Positions 8,674 to 16,753 of a stretch of DNA of 36,489 bases are shown in pieces; position 1 is the first letter of the stretch; each line of letters opens with the position of its first letter. The notes below the pieces were generated by a model that did not search any database, was not told where the DNA came from, and worked only from the letters and a program-made list of their open reading frames with translations. Origin of the DNA: Bacillota bacterium (GTDB taxonomy: Bacteria; Bacillota; Bacilli; Paenibacillales; Paenibacillaceae); NCBI GenBank assembly GCA_023460795.1, contig JAEWPC010000010.1:1-36489 (forward strand). The letters run 5' to 3'. A program made the translations under genes and the position numbers.

Positions 8674-9675
8674 CTACTGATCGGTCACTCTAATGGCGAA
8701 GGGATTCGCCACGAAATCGATCTTATCTAGATAACCACTTATCCCGCCGCCGGCGATGACCTTGTATCGATTACCTCGCTCACCCTCGATATATAAGTTC
8801 GTGAGTATCGGAAGCACCTGTAGCGCGGTTCCCTTCTCGTCGTACAGCGTCACGTCGGGAGCGAACACGAAACCTTCCATCGCCTTGCTCTCTTCATAGG
8901 GTATAAGCTCGTCTTTGCGCACCCACTTATTCCCCGCGTACGGCGAATCATAAGTCACGACTTCGATTTCGACCCAGTCTTCCCCATACGTGCTCACAAC
9001 CTGTACGACTTTGCCTTGCCATAGCTCGAAGCCTGACGGTTCCGGTTCTTCGGGATACGATCGATACTTGACCGGTTTGTCGACAATCATCTCGTAAGGC
9101 TCTTGTACTTGCTCTATGCTGCCCGCATTGTCACGATCACTCGTCATATACCATAGCGGCACCCAACCTTTCGCGCCGCTCAAGTCCACGATCTGCACGT
9201 AATCCTGGCCGCTGCTATCCGCGATCCAATAACTGCCCTCCGTATCTGCCGTGTAGACCGCCATAGTGCTGAAGGGCTGCGGCTCTGGCAACGCTTGAAC
9301 AGCGCCTTTGACGAAATAAGCCATGTGTACCTCCGTCGTCGAGCGAGGTTCCGGCTCTTGAGACGTCGTCGTGCTTGGTGCCGAAGGTGCCATTGAAGGC
9401 TCTGGCGTGACCGCGGCCCGTAATCCATCCGGCGAGTTACCTTTCGACGGTCCTGCCACCCCAAACCAGATGGCGAGAGCAACGACGCAAGCCGCCGCCC
9501 CGACCCCGCTCCATCTCAACCGCATCGATAATCGCCTCCCCTCACCGCCTAATGCGCGTCGCTCAATCCGGTCCATTTGCTCGCTCGCGAACCTTCGCCC
9601 CGGGAACGCCTGATCCTCCCGCAGCCGTTCATACCACTCCGGTCTCTCTTGATCTTCGCCCTCATGCTCGCTCAT
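8674..9675 (-). CDS. Membrane anti-sigma-like protein with extracellular SH3-like modules
   Basis: This 333-residue protein has a charged cytoplasmic N-terminus (residues 1-50), one transmembrane segment (about 55-75) and a Pro/Ser/Thr-rich linker. The rest is extracellular and seems to hold two or three SH3-like modules: one around DYVQIVDLSGAKGWVPLWYM, one around KYRSYPEE to NKWVRKDEL, and one ending in GGGISGYLDKIDF. The ATG at 9675 (after GGGAGGA) overlaps the sigma-factor stop by 14 bases, so the two are probably co-translated. By position and topology I infer that it holds the ECF sigma factor inactive and senses the cell wall or envelope. No conserved zinc anti-sigma motif is visible, so the role is inferred. 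Confidence 0.7.
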   Translation of the reverse strand: MSEHEGEDQERPEWYERLREDQAFPGRRFASEQMDRIERRALGGEGRRLSMRLRWSGVGAAACVVALAIWFGVAGPSKGNSPDGLRAAVTPEPSMAPSAPSTTTSQEPEPRSTTEVHMAYFVKGAVQALPEPQPFSTMAVYTADTEGSYWIADSSGQDYVQIVDLSGAKGWVPLWYMTSDRDNAGSIEQVQEPYEMIVDKPVKYRSYPEEPEPSGFELWQGKVVQVVSTYGEDWVEIEVVTYDSPYAGNKWVRKDELIPYEESKAMEGFVFAPDVTLYDEKGTALQVLPILTNLYIEGERGNRYKVIAGGGISGYLDKIDFVANPFAIRVTDQ

Positions 9676-10213
9676 AAGCTTCCTCCCCCTTCCACGCCTC
9701 GGACACTTTGCGCCTTGCGCGAGCAAGACGCGACTTCACCGTGCCGAGCGGCACGTCCAGCACCCCCGCGATTTCCGCCAAGCTCATCCCGTACTTCGCA
9801 TCAAGCAGCAATACTTCGCGGAATTTGACCGGAAGCGCAAGCACGATTCGCCACAACTCCTCCGAGCGGCTGCGCCGAAGCGCCTCTTGTTCCGCCGATG
9901 GGTGTGCATCCTTCCCATTCTCGTAAGAACGGCCGACTAGAATGACGCGGCGCACAAAAGCGGCCCTGCGGCAGTTAAGCGCCATGTTGCGCGTAATCGC
10001 GAGCAGCCACGTACGGATCGACGAATGGCCCCTGAAAGCGGAGATTGTCCGGTACGCCGCCAAGAATACGTCCTGCGTTACGTCATCCGCAAGATCGAAT
10101 CGACCCGTAATCGAATAAGCATAGTCCCACACGCATGGACCGTATGTCTCCATCAGCTCCCGAAAGCTTTCCGCTCCGAAAGCCTCGATGTTTTTCCAAT
10201 AATCGGAATCCAT
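9662..10213 (-). CDS. ECF-family RNA polymerase sigma factor
   Basis: This 183-residue protein has the two-domain layout of extracytoplasmic-function sigma factors. Region 2 spans about residues 20-90 (DLADDVTQDVFLAAYRTI, then SSIRTWLLAITRNMALNCRR). Region 4 spans about residues 115-170 (LPVKFREVLLLDAKYGMSLAEIAGVL, then GTVKSRLARARRKV, the -35 recognition helix). It is followed by, and overlaps, the membrane anti-sigma-like gene. A promoter of ECF type lies directly upstream, suggesting autoregulation. The pair interrupts the cysK-pabB neighbourhood of B. subtilis, so it looks like a lineage-specific insertion. The regulon is unknown. Confidence 0.93.
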   Translation of the reverse strand: MDSDYWKNIEAFGAESFRELMETYGPCVWDYAYSITGRFDLADDVTQDVFLAAYRTISAFRGHSSIRTWLLAITRNMALNCRRAAFVRRVILVGRSYENGKDAHPSAEQEALRRSRSEELWRIVLALPVKFREVLLLDAKYGMSLAEIAGVLDVPLGTVKSRLARARRKVSEAWKGEEAYERA

Positions 10214-10232
10214 TCGCTCACCTCTTGCCTAA

Positions 10233-10261
10233 TTAGACACCCTTCCATGGCAAAAAGTTCC
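10233..10261 (-). promoter_or_regulatory. ECF-type promoter upstream of the sigma factor
   Basis: On the minus strand GGAACTTTTT (the -35, GGAAC at 10257-10261) is followed by GTGTCTAA (the -10, TCTAA at 10233-10237). The element ends about 20 bp before the sigma ATG. The GGAAC plus TCTAA pattern is typical of ECF-sigma-dependent, often autoregulated, promoters. Confidence 0.65.
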
Positions 10262-10282
10262 CGCAATCGCCCCGGACAACGC

Positions 10283-10320
10283 AAAAGCAGCCGGACAGGG
10301 TGTAGCCCCTCTCGGCTGCT
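10283..10320 (-). terminator. Terminator after cysK
   Basis: AGCAGCCG and CGGCTGCT form an 8-bp stem. A second short pairing (AGGG/CCCT) can form inside the loop, and TTTTGCG follows on the minus strand. It separates cysK from the sigma-factor operon. Confidence 0.75.
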
Positions 10321-10338
10321 TGAACGTAAAAACAAATA

Positions 10339-11280
10339 TTAGTTGTCGAAGTTGAACAGCGGCGTGCTCAGGTAACGTTCGCCGTTGGAAGGAACGATCG
10401 CGACGACGCGTTTGCCTTCGCCGAGTTCCTTAGCGATCTTCAGAGCCGCGTAGATGGCAGCGCCGGAGGAAATGCCGACGAGCAAGCCTTCCTTCTTCGC
10501 TACGGTGCGAGCCGTCTCGAACGCTTCGTCGTTCTCGATCGTGACGACGCGATCATAGACTTCGCGGTTCAGAATTTCAGGAATGAAGTTAGCGCCAATG
10601 CCTTGAATCTTATGCGGACCAGGGCCGCCGCCGGACAGCAATGGGGATGCCGCAGGCTCTACCGCTACGACTTGAATGTTCGGGAAGTTCTGCTTCAGCA
10701 CTTCGCCGGCGCCGGAGATCGTGCCGCCCGTGCCGATACCCGCTACGAACGCGTCAAGCTTGCCGTCGAGGGAGTTGATCGCTTCGACGATCTCAGGCCC
10801 CGTCGTCTCGCGGTGGATCTTGACGTTCGCTTGGTTCTTGAACTGTTGCGGGAGGAAGTAGCTTGGGTTCTCGCGAACGATCTCTTCCGCTTTCTTAACC
10901 GCGCCGTTCATGCCTTCGGAACCTGGAGTCAGAACGAGCTCTGCGCCGTAAGCGCGAAGGAGGTTGCGACGCTCCAAGCTCATCGTCTCAGGCATAACGA
11001 GAATCGCGCGGTAGCCTTTAGCCGCTGCTACCATCGCAAGGCCGATACCGGTGTTGCCGCTCGTAGGTTCTACGATCGTGCTTTCGCCCGGCTTGATAAT
11101 GCCTTGTTGCTCCGCTACTTCGATCATGCTGATCGCGATGCGGTCTTTAACGCTCGAACCCGGGTTCTGGTATTCAAGCTTAACGTAGATTTCCGCGCTG
11201 CCCTCAGGCACGATGCGGTTCAGTTTTACGAGCGGCGTATCGCCGATGAGCTGGGTCACGTTCTGGACAATCTTAGCCAT
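10339..11280 (-). CDS. cysK: Cysteine synthase (O-acetylserine sulfhydrylase)
   Basis: CysK makes cysteine from O-acetylserine and sulfide with PLP. The 313-residue protein has the PLP lysine at about residue 45 (NPGSSVKDRIA), the substrate loop TSGNTGIG, the phosphate-binding loop GIGTGGTISG and the C-terminal GISSGAAI. All are typical of type A enzymes. It has its own promoter with an adjacent palindrome and its own terminator, so it is probably monocistronic and sulfur-regulated. Confidence 0.96.
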   Translation of the reverse strand: MAKIVQNVTQLIGDTPLVKLNRIVPEGSAEIYVKLEYQNPGSSVKDRIAISMIEVAEQQGIIKPGESTIVEPTSGNTGIGLAMVAAAKGYRAILVMPETMSLERRNLLRAYGAELVLTPGSEGMNGAVKKAEEIVRENPSYFLPQQFKNQANVKIHRETTGPEIVEAINSLDGKLDAFVAGIGTGGTISGAGEVLKQNFPNIQVVAVEPAASPLLSGGGPGPHKIQGIGANFIPEILNREVYDRVVTIENDEAFETARTVAKKEGLLVGISSGAAIYAALKIAKELGEGKRVVAIVPSNGERYLSTPLFNFDN

Positions 11281-11333
11281 TGAATGAGTTCCCTCCCGTT
11301 ATGAATGCGGCCTTGCCGCCTTGGTGCGTTAAT

Positions 11334-11350
11334 CCGACTAAATCAGTCGG
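11334..11350 (-). promoter_or_regulatory. Palindromic operator candidate, Rrf2/CymR-like
   Basis: CCGACTAAATCAGTCGG has perfect 6-bp arms (CCGACT/AGTCGG) around five bases. It lies just downstream of the cysK -10 element, where a repressor would block initiation. In Bacillales the Rrf2-family repressor CymR controls cysteine genes, and Rrf2-type sites often have this shape. The assignment is an inference from position and form. Confidence 0.5.
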
Positions 11351-11366
11351 TTTTGACTTTGATATC

Positions 11367-11395
11367 ATCTTATCAATCGAGCACAAGATTGTCAA
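11367..11395 (-). promoter_or_regulatory. Sigma-A promoter of cysK
   Basis: On the minus strand TTGACA (11390-11395) and TAAGAT (11367-11372) are 17 bp apart, about 90 bp upstream of the cysK ATG. Confidence 0.85.
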
Positions 11396-11430
11396 TACTG
11401 CTTATCCACCTTCATCCAATTGACGCGTGC

Positions 11431-12414
11431 CTATTGAAGACTGGCGTCCAGCACCTGCGCGTGATACTTCTCCAGCAGCGATTGTTCAAGCAGCTTCATC
11501 GGCTCGGCCTTGCCGAGCGCCACTTCCCGACGCACGGCTTTGCGGATTTCCTCGGCCCCGCGAGGCTCTTCTACTCTATACCCGTTTAACGCCAAGATGA
11601 CGTAACCGCTCGCCGTCTCGATCGGCCCCGTAATCTGGCCAACTTCCATCTTAGCGGCCTGCTTCAGGATCTCCGGATCGGTGAAAGGATCTTGATCGTC
11701 CACCCATCCCAGCTCCCCGCCGTTCTCCCCCGTGAACTCATCGATCGAGTAACGCTCCGCTACGGCCCCGAACGCCGCGCCGCCCTCAAGCTGCGAGAGC
11801 AGCTGCCTGGCCGTCTCTTCATCCTCGACCACGATCTGCGAGATATTGAAGTAACGGCGAGCCGTCGTCAACTCCGGGTGGTCGGCGATGTACCGGTCGA
11901 TCTCCTCTTCCGTCACGACCACGTTCCGCACGGACAGCTTCTCCGTCAGCAGCCGATACCGCGCTTCCTTCCGCAAGTCGTCCCTGCTCATGCCTAGCTG
12001 CTCCCGCATCGCCTCGTAGAATTGCTCTTCGCTGTCATAGCCTTGCCTCATGTCCAGCAGCTCTTGCTCCAGCTCCGCTTCCGTAACGGTGAGTTCCAGC
12101 GACTGCGCTTCTTGCTCTACCGCTTCGGCCAACATGAGCTCTCTTAGCATCTGCTTGCCGTACTGCGCCGTTAATCGGTCCGCGAGCTGGTCGCGCGTGA
12201 TCGATGCGGCGCCCACCTTGGCGACGACATCGTCATGCGGTTGATCCGGAGGCGCCGGCGACAGAGTGCCGGAGGTTTGCGACGGTGCCGCGCTTGTGCT
12301 CGGAGAAGGCTTCGTGCCGGGGTCGGCCTCGGGCGAATCCGAGTCGCAGCCGGACAACACCCACGTCAAGAGGGCAAGCAGCACGAGCGGCATTAGCCGT
12401 ATCGTCCCCCTCAT
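11431..12414 (-). CDS. PrsA-like peptidyl-prolyl isomerase lipoprotein (YacD-like)
   Basis: This is a membrane-anchored foldase that probably helps secreted proteins fold outside the membrane. The ATG at 12414 is chosen because GAGGAGG lies just upstream. It gives a 327-residue protein with a lipoprotein signal peptide ending in the lipobox LSGC (Cys23). A Ser/Pro/Thr-rich linker follows, then a SurA-N-like helical region (about 60-160) and a parvulin domain (about 175-275, with ISQIVVEDEETA and GGELGWVDDQDPF). B. subtilis has yacD at the same place, between hslO and cysK. Confidence 0.88.
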   Translation of the reverse strand: MRGTIRLMPLVLLALLTWVLSGCDSDSPEADPGTKPSPSTSAAPSQTSGTLSPAPPDQPHDDVVAKVGAASITRDQLADRLTAQYGKQMLRELMLAEAVEQEAQSLELTVTEAELEQELLDMRQGYDSEEQFYEAMREQLGMSRDDLRKEARYRLLTEKLSVRNVVVTEEEIDRYIADHPELTTARRYFNISQIVVEDEETARQLLSQLEGGAAFGAVAERYSIDEFTGENGGELGWVDDQDPFTDPEILKQAAKMEVGQITGPIETASGYVILALNGYRVEEPRGAEEIRKAVRREVALGKAEPMKLLEQSLLEKYHAQVLDASLQ

Positions 12415-12470
12415 AGGAACCTTCCTCCTCGTTAGTTTTGCCAAGCCAAGCTTGCATCTTGCGCATCCTC

Positions 12471-13352
12471 TTATGGATTCAGCGTCTTATGATGTAGCTC
12501 TTCCAACTCTTCTCCGCTGAATTGATATCTCTCGTTGCAGAAATGGCAGTGGACTTCCGCCTTGCCGTCCTCGTCGATCAGATTGCGCAGCTCTGCCGAG
12601 CCCAAGCTGACCAGCGTGCTCTCGACCCGTTCCCGCGAGCACTTGCAGCGGAAGACCGGTTCGATCCGATCGTGGATCGTCACTTCTTCGCCTACGATGA
12701 ACTGCAGCAAAGACTCCGGCGTCTCGCCTTGATCGAGCAGCGCCGTCACGTGCGGCATTGCGTTGATCGAGCGTTCCAACTGGGAGAGTCGCTCTTCCGA
12801 CAATCCCGGCATGACCTGTACGATGAAACCTCCGGCATGCAGCACCGATCCGTCCGTGTCGACAAGCACGCCTAGCCCTACGGCAGAAGGCGTCTGCTCG
12901 GAATCGGCGAAATACAGCGTGAAATCCTCGGCCAATTCGCCCGATATAATCGGCACGCTTCCGCGATAAGGCTCGCGAAGGCCCAAGTCCTTCGTTACGT
13001 AGATCTCTCCGCTCGTTCCGACGACGCCCGCGACGTCCAGCTTCCCTTGGCTATTGCTCGGCAGATGCGCGTGCGGATGGTCCACGTAACCGCGAACCTC
13101 GGCCGACGCGTTCGCGTCCACGACGATCTGGCCGATCGGGCCGTCGCCTTTCACCTGAATGGTCAGCCTCTCGCTTCCCTTCAGCATATATCCCATCATT
13201 GAGCCTACCGTCGCCGTGCGACCTAAAGCCGCCGTTGCCGTAGGCATCATATCGTGACGACGCTGCAGCTCTCCGACCAAATTCGTCGTTCTAGCCGCGA
13301 ATACCCGGATGCCGCCATCCCAAGCCGTACCGCGGACGATTTCGTCCTTCAT
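12471..13352 (-). CDS. hslO: Redox-regulated chaperone Hsp33
   Basis: Hsp33 is a cytoplasmic holdase activated by disulfide formation under oxidative stress. The 293-residue protein has the N-terminal core (VRGTAWDGGIRVFAARTTNLV) and the C-terminal zinc switch with four cysteines, CKC followed by CHFC. All redox cysteines are present. It lies between coaX and the PrsA-like gene, as in B. subtilis. Confidence 0.96.
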   Translation of the reverse strand: MKDEIVRGTAWDGGIRVFAARTTNLVGELQRRHDMMPTATAALGRTATVGSMMGYMLKGSERLTIQVKGDGPIGQIVVDANASAEVRGYVDHPHAHLPSNSQGKLDVAGVVGTSGEIYVTKDLGLREPYRGSVPIISGELAEDFTLYFADSEQTPSAVGLGVLVDTDGSVLHAGGFIVQVMPGLSEERLSQLERSINAMPHVTALLDQGETPESLLQFIVGEEVTIHDRIEPVFRCKCSRERVESTLVSLGSAELRNLIDEDGKAEVHCHFCNERYQFSGEELEELHHKTLNP

Positions 13353-13383
13353 ATGTCCCTTGCTCCTTTGCCTGCGTAATGCC

Positions 13384-14148
13384 TTATACGTTCCGTTCGT
13401 AGATGATCCGAAGCCCTTCGAGCGTAAGCAGCGAATCGACGCGATCGATCGTCTCCGACTCCTCGGAGATTAACTCCGCAAGTCCGCCGGTCGCGATCAC
13501 TTTAGGCTGTACATTGAACTCCTTGCAAATACGCCGAACGATCCCGTCTACCTGACCGGCATAGCCGAAAATAATACCCGCCTGCATCGACGTCACCGTA
13601 TTGCGACCGACGACCGTCTTCGGCTTCGCAAGCTCGATCCGCGGCAGCTTCGCCGCCCGCTGATACAACGCTTCGGCGGAAATGCCGATGCCCGGCACGA
13701 TCGCCCCGCCGAGATAGGCTCCGGTCGCGTCGATGTAATCGAACGTCGTCGCCGTGCCGAAGTCGACTACGACGAGAGGCGTACCGTACTTCTCGATACC
13801 CGCGACCGCGTTAACGATCCGATCCGCGCCGACTTCGCGAGGATTCTCGTAACGAATATTCAAGCCGGTCTTAATGCCCGGCCCGACGACGAGCGCTGCC
13901 TTGCCTACATATTGGACGAATAACCGCTCCAAAGTGTTCATTAGCGGCGGCACGACGCAGGACAGGATGACCCCGTCGATCTGGTCGGCCTTCACGCCCG
14001 CGATTTGGAGCAGATTCGTAATCAGTATGCCGTATTCGTCAACGGTAGAAGAGCGATTCGTGCTTAACCGCCAATGATGCGTCAGCGTCTTGCCTTGATA
14101 GAGGCCGAGCACGATATTGGTGTTGCCTACGTCTACGACGAGGATCAT
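13384..14148 (-). CDS. coaX: Type III pantothenate kinase
   Basis: CoaX phosphorylates pantothenate, the first step of coenzyme A synthesis. The start is set at the ATG at 14148, preceded by GGGGGAG; the open frame extends upstream into nadC but without family sequence. The 254-residue ASKHA-fold protein begins with the phosphate-binding MILVVDVGNTNIVLGLY. It carries GADRIVNAVAG, the catalytic aspartate segment VVDFGTATTFDYI and GGAIVPGIGIS. It overlaps nadC by four bases, so cofactor genes for NAD and CoA are translationally coupled. Confidence 0.95.
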   Translation of the reverse strand: MILVVDVGNTNIVLGLYQGKTLTHHWRLSTNRSSTVDEYGILITNLLQIAGVKADQIDGVILSCVVPPLMNTLERLFVQYVGKAALVVGPGIKTGLNIRYENPREVGADRIVNAVAGIEKYGTPLVVVDFGTATTFDYIDATGAYLGGAIVPGIGISAEALYQRAAKLPRIELAKPKTVVGRNTVTSMQAGIIFGYAGQVDGIVRRICKEFNVQPKVIATGGLAELISEESETIDRVDSLLTLEGLRIIYERNV

Positions 14149-15044
14149 GCGGACTCCCCCTTCTTCATCGCGTTCAGGTCGAGACTGATATCGAGCGCGC
14201 TGAACGAATGGGTTAATCCGCCGACGGAGATTACGTCGACTCCGCATGTGGCGATCTCCGCTACGCGCGACGGAACGATTCCGCCGGACGCTTCAAGCAC
14301 CACATGAGGAGCAAGCCCGCGCAACACCCGAGCTGCCTCGGTCATGTCCGCCGTGCTCATATTGTCGAACATGACGATATGGGCGCCGGCTCGCACCGCT
14401 TCTCGCGCTTGCTCGAGCGTCTCGGCTTCGACTTCGATCTTCATCGTATGCGGGATGCGGGCTTTCGCAGCCGATACCGCAGCCGTAATGCCGCCTGCCG
14501 CTTTAATATGGTTGTCTTTGATCATGACCGCATCGTACAAGCCGAAGCGATGGTTGAAGCCTCCGCCGATCCTGACCGCATACTTCTCCAGCGTCCTATG
14601 GCCGGGCGTCGTCTTCCGCGTGTCCACGATCCGCACCGGATGGCTGCCGACTCCAGCGACGTATTCGCTCGTCTTCGTCGCGATGCCCGACAACCGCTGC
14701 AGCAGGTTCAATGCCAATCGCTCGCCGGTCAGGATGCTATGCGTCGAGCCTTCCACGACGGCAAGCACGGTTCCGCGCTCGACGCGATCGCCGTCCGCCG
14801 CTTGCGCCCCGAAGCTCAAGCTCGGATCCACGACCTCGAATACGAGCTTCGCGAGCGGAATGCCCGCCAGAACCCCCGCCTGCTTGGCATGAATAATGCC
14901 GCGCGAGACGTGCCCCGCCGGTACCGTCGCCATCGTCGTGGCGTCGCCCGACCCGATATCTTCCGCGAGCCACTCGCGGAGCTGCTGTTTAACCGCTTCT
15001 AATGCGGGGCCTGCAATCGCCCAATCGCTCATCTTCTCAAACAT
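14145..15044 (-). CDS. nadC: Nicotinate-nucleotide pyrophosphorylase (quinolinate phosphoribosyltransferase)
   Basis: NadC converts quinolinate and PRPP to nicotinate mononucleotide. The ATG at 15044 gives 299 residues and has AGAGAGGA just upstream; it overlaps the nadB 3' end by eight bases. Family motifs are present: EDIGSGDATT near the N-terminus, DTRKTTPGHR, RIGGGFNHRFGLYDAVMIKDNH, EVEAETLEQA and LEASGGI. It is the third step in the nadA-nadB-nadC set and is coupled to both neighbours. Confidence 0.96.
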   Translation of the reverse strand: MFEKMSDWAIAGPALEAVKQQLREWLAEDIGSGDATTMATVPAGHVSRGIIHAKQAGVLAGIPLAKLVFEVVDPSLSFGAQAADGDRVERGTVLAVVEGSTHSILTGERLALNLLQRLSGIATKTSEYVAGVGSHPVRIVDTRKTTPGHRTLEKYAVRIGGGFNHRFGLYDAVMIKDNHIKAAGGITAAVSAAKARIPHTMKIEVEAETLEQAREAVRAGAHIVMFDNMSTADMTEAARVLRGLAPHVVLEASGGIVPSRVAEIATCGVDVISVGGLTHSFSALDISLDLNAMKKGESA

Positions 15045-16668
15045 AGTCGATCCTCTCTTCTCCGATCCCGATTTGCCGTTGCAGGATCGTATGCTTGCGC
15101 CAATGCGCGTCATCCCGCTCCGGGAAGTCTTCGCGGTAGTGTGCGCCGCGGCTCTCTTCGCGGTTGAGCGCCGCTTCGGCAACGAGGATGGCGCACGTCA
15201 GCAGATTGGCGAACTCGAACTCCTCGCGCTTCGTAAGCGACGTCTCGAAAATCGGCAGCAAGCGTTTAAGCTCCTCCAGCCCTTTCAGCAATCCTTCGCG
15301 GTCCCGATACAAACCGACGTAACGAACCATCGCCTTCTGCAGCTTTAGCCTGCGTTCTACAAGGGTTCCCATCAGCGACACGATTTGTTCTTCCAACAGA
15401 TAAGGATGATTGCTGATCTTCGTTTCCTGAATACGAGCGGGCGCCAGCTCGTTAATTCGATCGACGATGCGCTGACCGAATACGATCGCCTCGGACAAGG
15501 AGTTGCTCGCCAGGCGATTCGCGCCGTGAACGCCGGTGGACGACACTTCGCCGCACGCGAACAAACGTTTAATATTCGTCTCGCCGCGTAAATCCGTCTT
15601 CACTCCGCCCATCGTATAATGGGCAGCCGGCGCGACCGGAATCCAGTCCGTCGTCAGATCGAGCCCGTAATTCAAGCAATATTCATGAATCGTCGGAAAA
15701 CGATGCCTAATAAGCTCCGGTGACTCATGCGTAATATCGATATAGACATAGGTCGACTTCGTCGCTTCCATCTCGTCTATGATCGCCCGTGCGACAACGT
15801 CGCGCGGCGCCAGCTCCAGCTGCGGATGGTATTTCTCCATAAACCGCTCGCCCCGGATGTTGCGCAGGTAGGCTCCTTCGCCGCGGACGGCTTCGGAAAT
15901 CAAGAAGCGAGGTGCGCCGGGGTAACAAAGCGACGTCGGATGAAATTGAATGAACTCCATGTCGCGAATGACCGCGCCGGCGCGGTACGCCATCGCGATG
16001 CCGTCGCCCGTGGCGACATCCGGATTCGTCGTGTACCGATACAGCTGACCCGAACCGCCCGTGCATAGTATCGTTGCGCTGCCGAGAACCGCTACCCGAG
16101 TACCGTCCGGCTTCTGCACGATCGCGCCGACGCACTCTCCGTTATCCGTGAGCAGATCAAGCACGAGATGATCGTCCCACAGCTCGACTCGCGAATCCGT
16201 CTTCACTCTATCCGCCAACGCGCGAACGATTTCGTAACCCGTCGCATCGCCATTGGCGTGCAGTATACGGCGTTGGCTGTGCGCGCCTTCCTTCGTCAAC
16301 GCGAATTGGCCGTCGTCCTCCGCGTCGAAGTTCGTACCGAAGCGGATGAGCTCCTGCACTCCGTGCGGCCCTTCGTGCACGAGCACATCAACGGCCGATG
16401 CATCGCACAAGCCCGCGCCGGCGACCAGCGTATCCTGCATGTGGAATTCCGGCGAATCGTCATCCGAAATAACGGCCGCGATCCCTCCTTGCGCATGGCG
16501 CGTATTACTGTCGAAAAGCGACTTCTTCGTGATCATCAGTACGCGCTTCGATTCGCTCGCTTTAAGCGCCGTATATAAACCCGCGATGCCTGCGCCTATG
16601 ATAATAACATCCGTCTCAACGCGCGGCAGCTTGTCCAGATCAAAATCTACAACATAACGTGGAATCAT
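15037..16668 (-). CDS. nadB: L-aspartate oxidase
   Basis: NadB is a flavoenzyme that oxidises L-aspartate to iminoaspartate for quinolinate synthesis. The 543-residue protein starts with a dinucleotide-binding motif (DVIIIGAGIAGLYTAL). It has the flavin and substrate motifs RHAQGGIAAV, AAHYTMGGVKTD and GEVSSTGVHGANRLASNSL, and ends in a helical domain of the succinate dehydrogenase/fumarate reductase family. Length and motifs separate it from SdhA. It is 85 bp downstream of nadA, with a hairpin between them, and overlaps nadC. Confidence 0.96.
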   Translation of the reverse strand: MIPRYVVDFDLDKLPRVETDVIIIGAGIAGLYTALKASESKRVLMITKKSLFDSNTRHAQGGIAAVISDDDSPEFHMQDTLVAGAGLCDASAVDVLVHEGPHGVQELIRFGTNFDAEDDGQFALTKEGAHSQRRILHANGDATGYEIVRALADRVKTDSRVELWDDHLVLDLLTDNGECVGAIVQKPDGTRVAVLGSATILCTGGSGQLYRYTTNPDVATGDGIAMAYRAGAVIRDMEFIQFHPTSLCYPGAPRFLISEAVRGEGAYLRNIRGERFMEKYHPQLELAPRDVVARAIIDEMEATKSTYVYIDITHESPELIRHRFPTIHEYCLNYGLDLTTDWIPVAPAAHYTMGGVKTDLRGETNIKRLFACGEVSSTGVHGANRLASNSLSEAIVFGQRIVDRINELAPARIQETKISNHPYLLEEQIVSLMGTLVERRLKLQKAMVRYVGLYRDREGLLKGLEELKRLLPIFETSLTKREEFEFANLLTCAILVAEAALNREESRGAHYREDFPERDDAHWRKHTILQRQIGIGEERIDYV

Positions 16669-16725
16669 CGTTGTTCGCCTCGCTTCGGCTTGTAAGTAGC
16701 ATTCCGTTTCGCCATATACGAATAC

Positions 16726-16744
16726 AGCCGACCTAAGGTCGGCT
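16726..16744 (-). other. Hairpin between nadA and nadB
   Basis: AGCCGACC and GGTCGGCT form a perfect 8-bp stem with a three-base loop, about 10 bp after the nadA stop. There is no T-tract on the minus strand, so a full terminator is unlikely. mRNA stabilisation or partial attenuation would fit. Confidence 0.5.
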
Positions 16745-16753
16745 TATTCGAGC

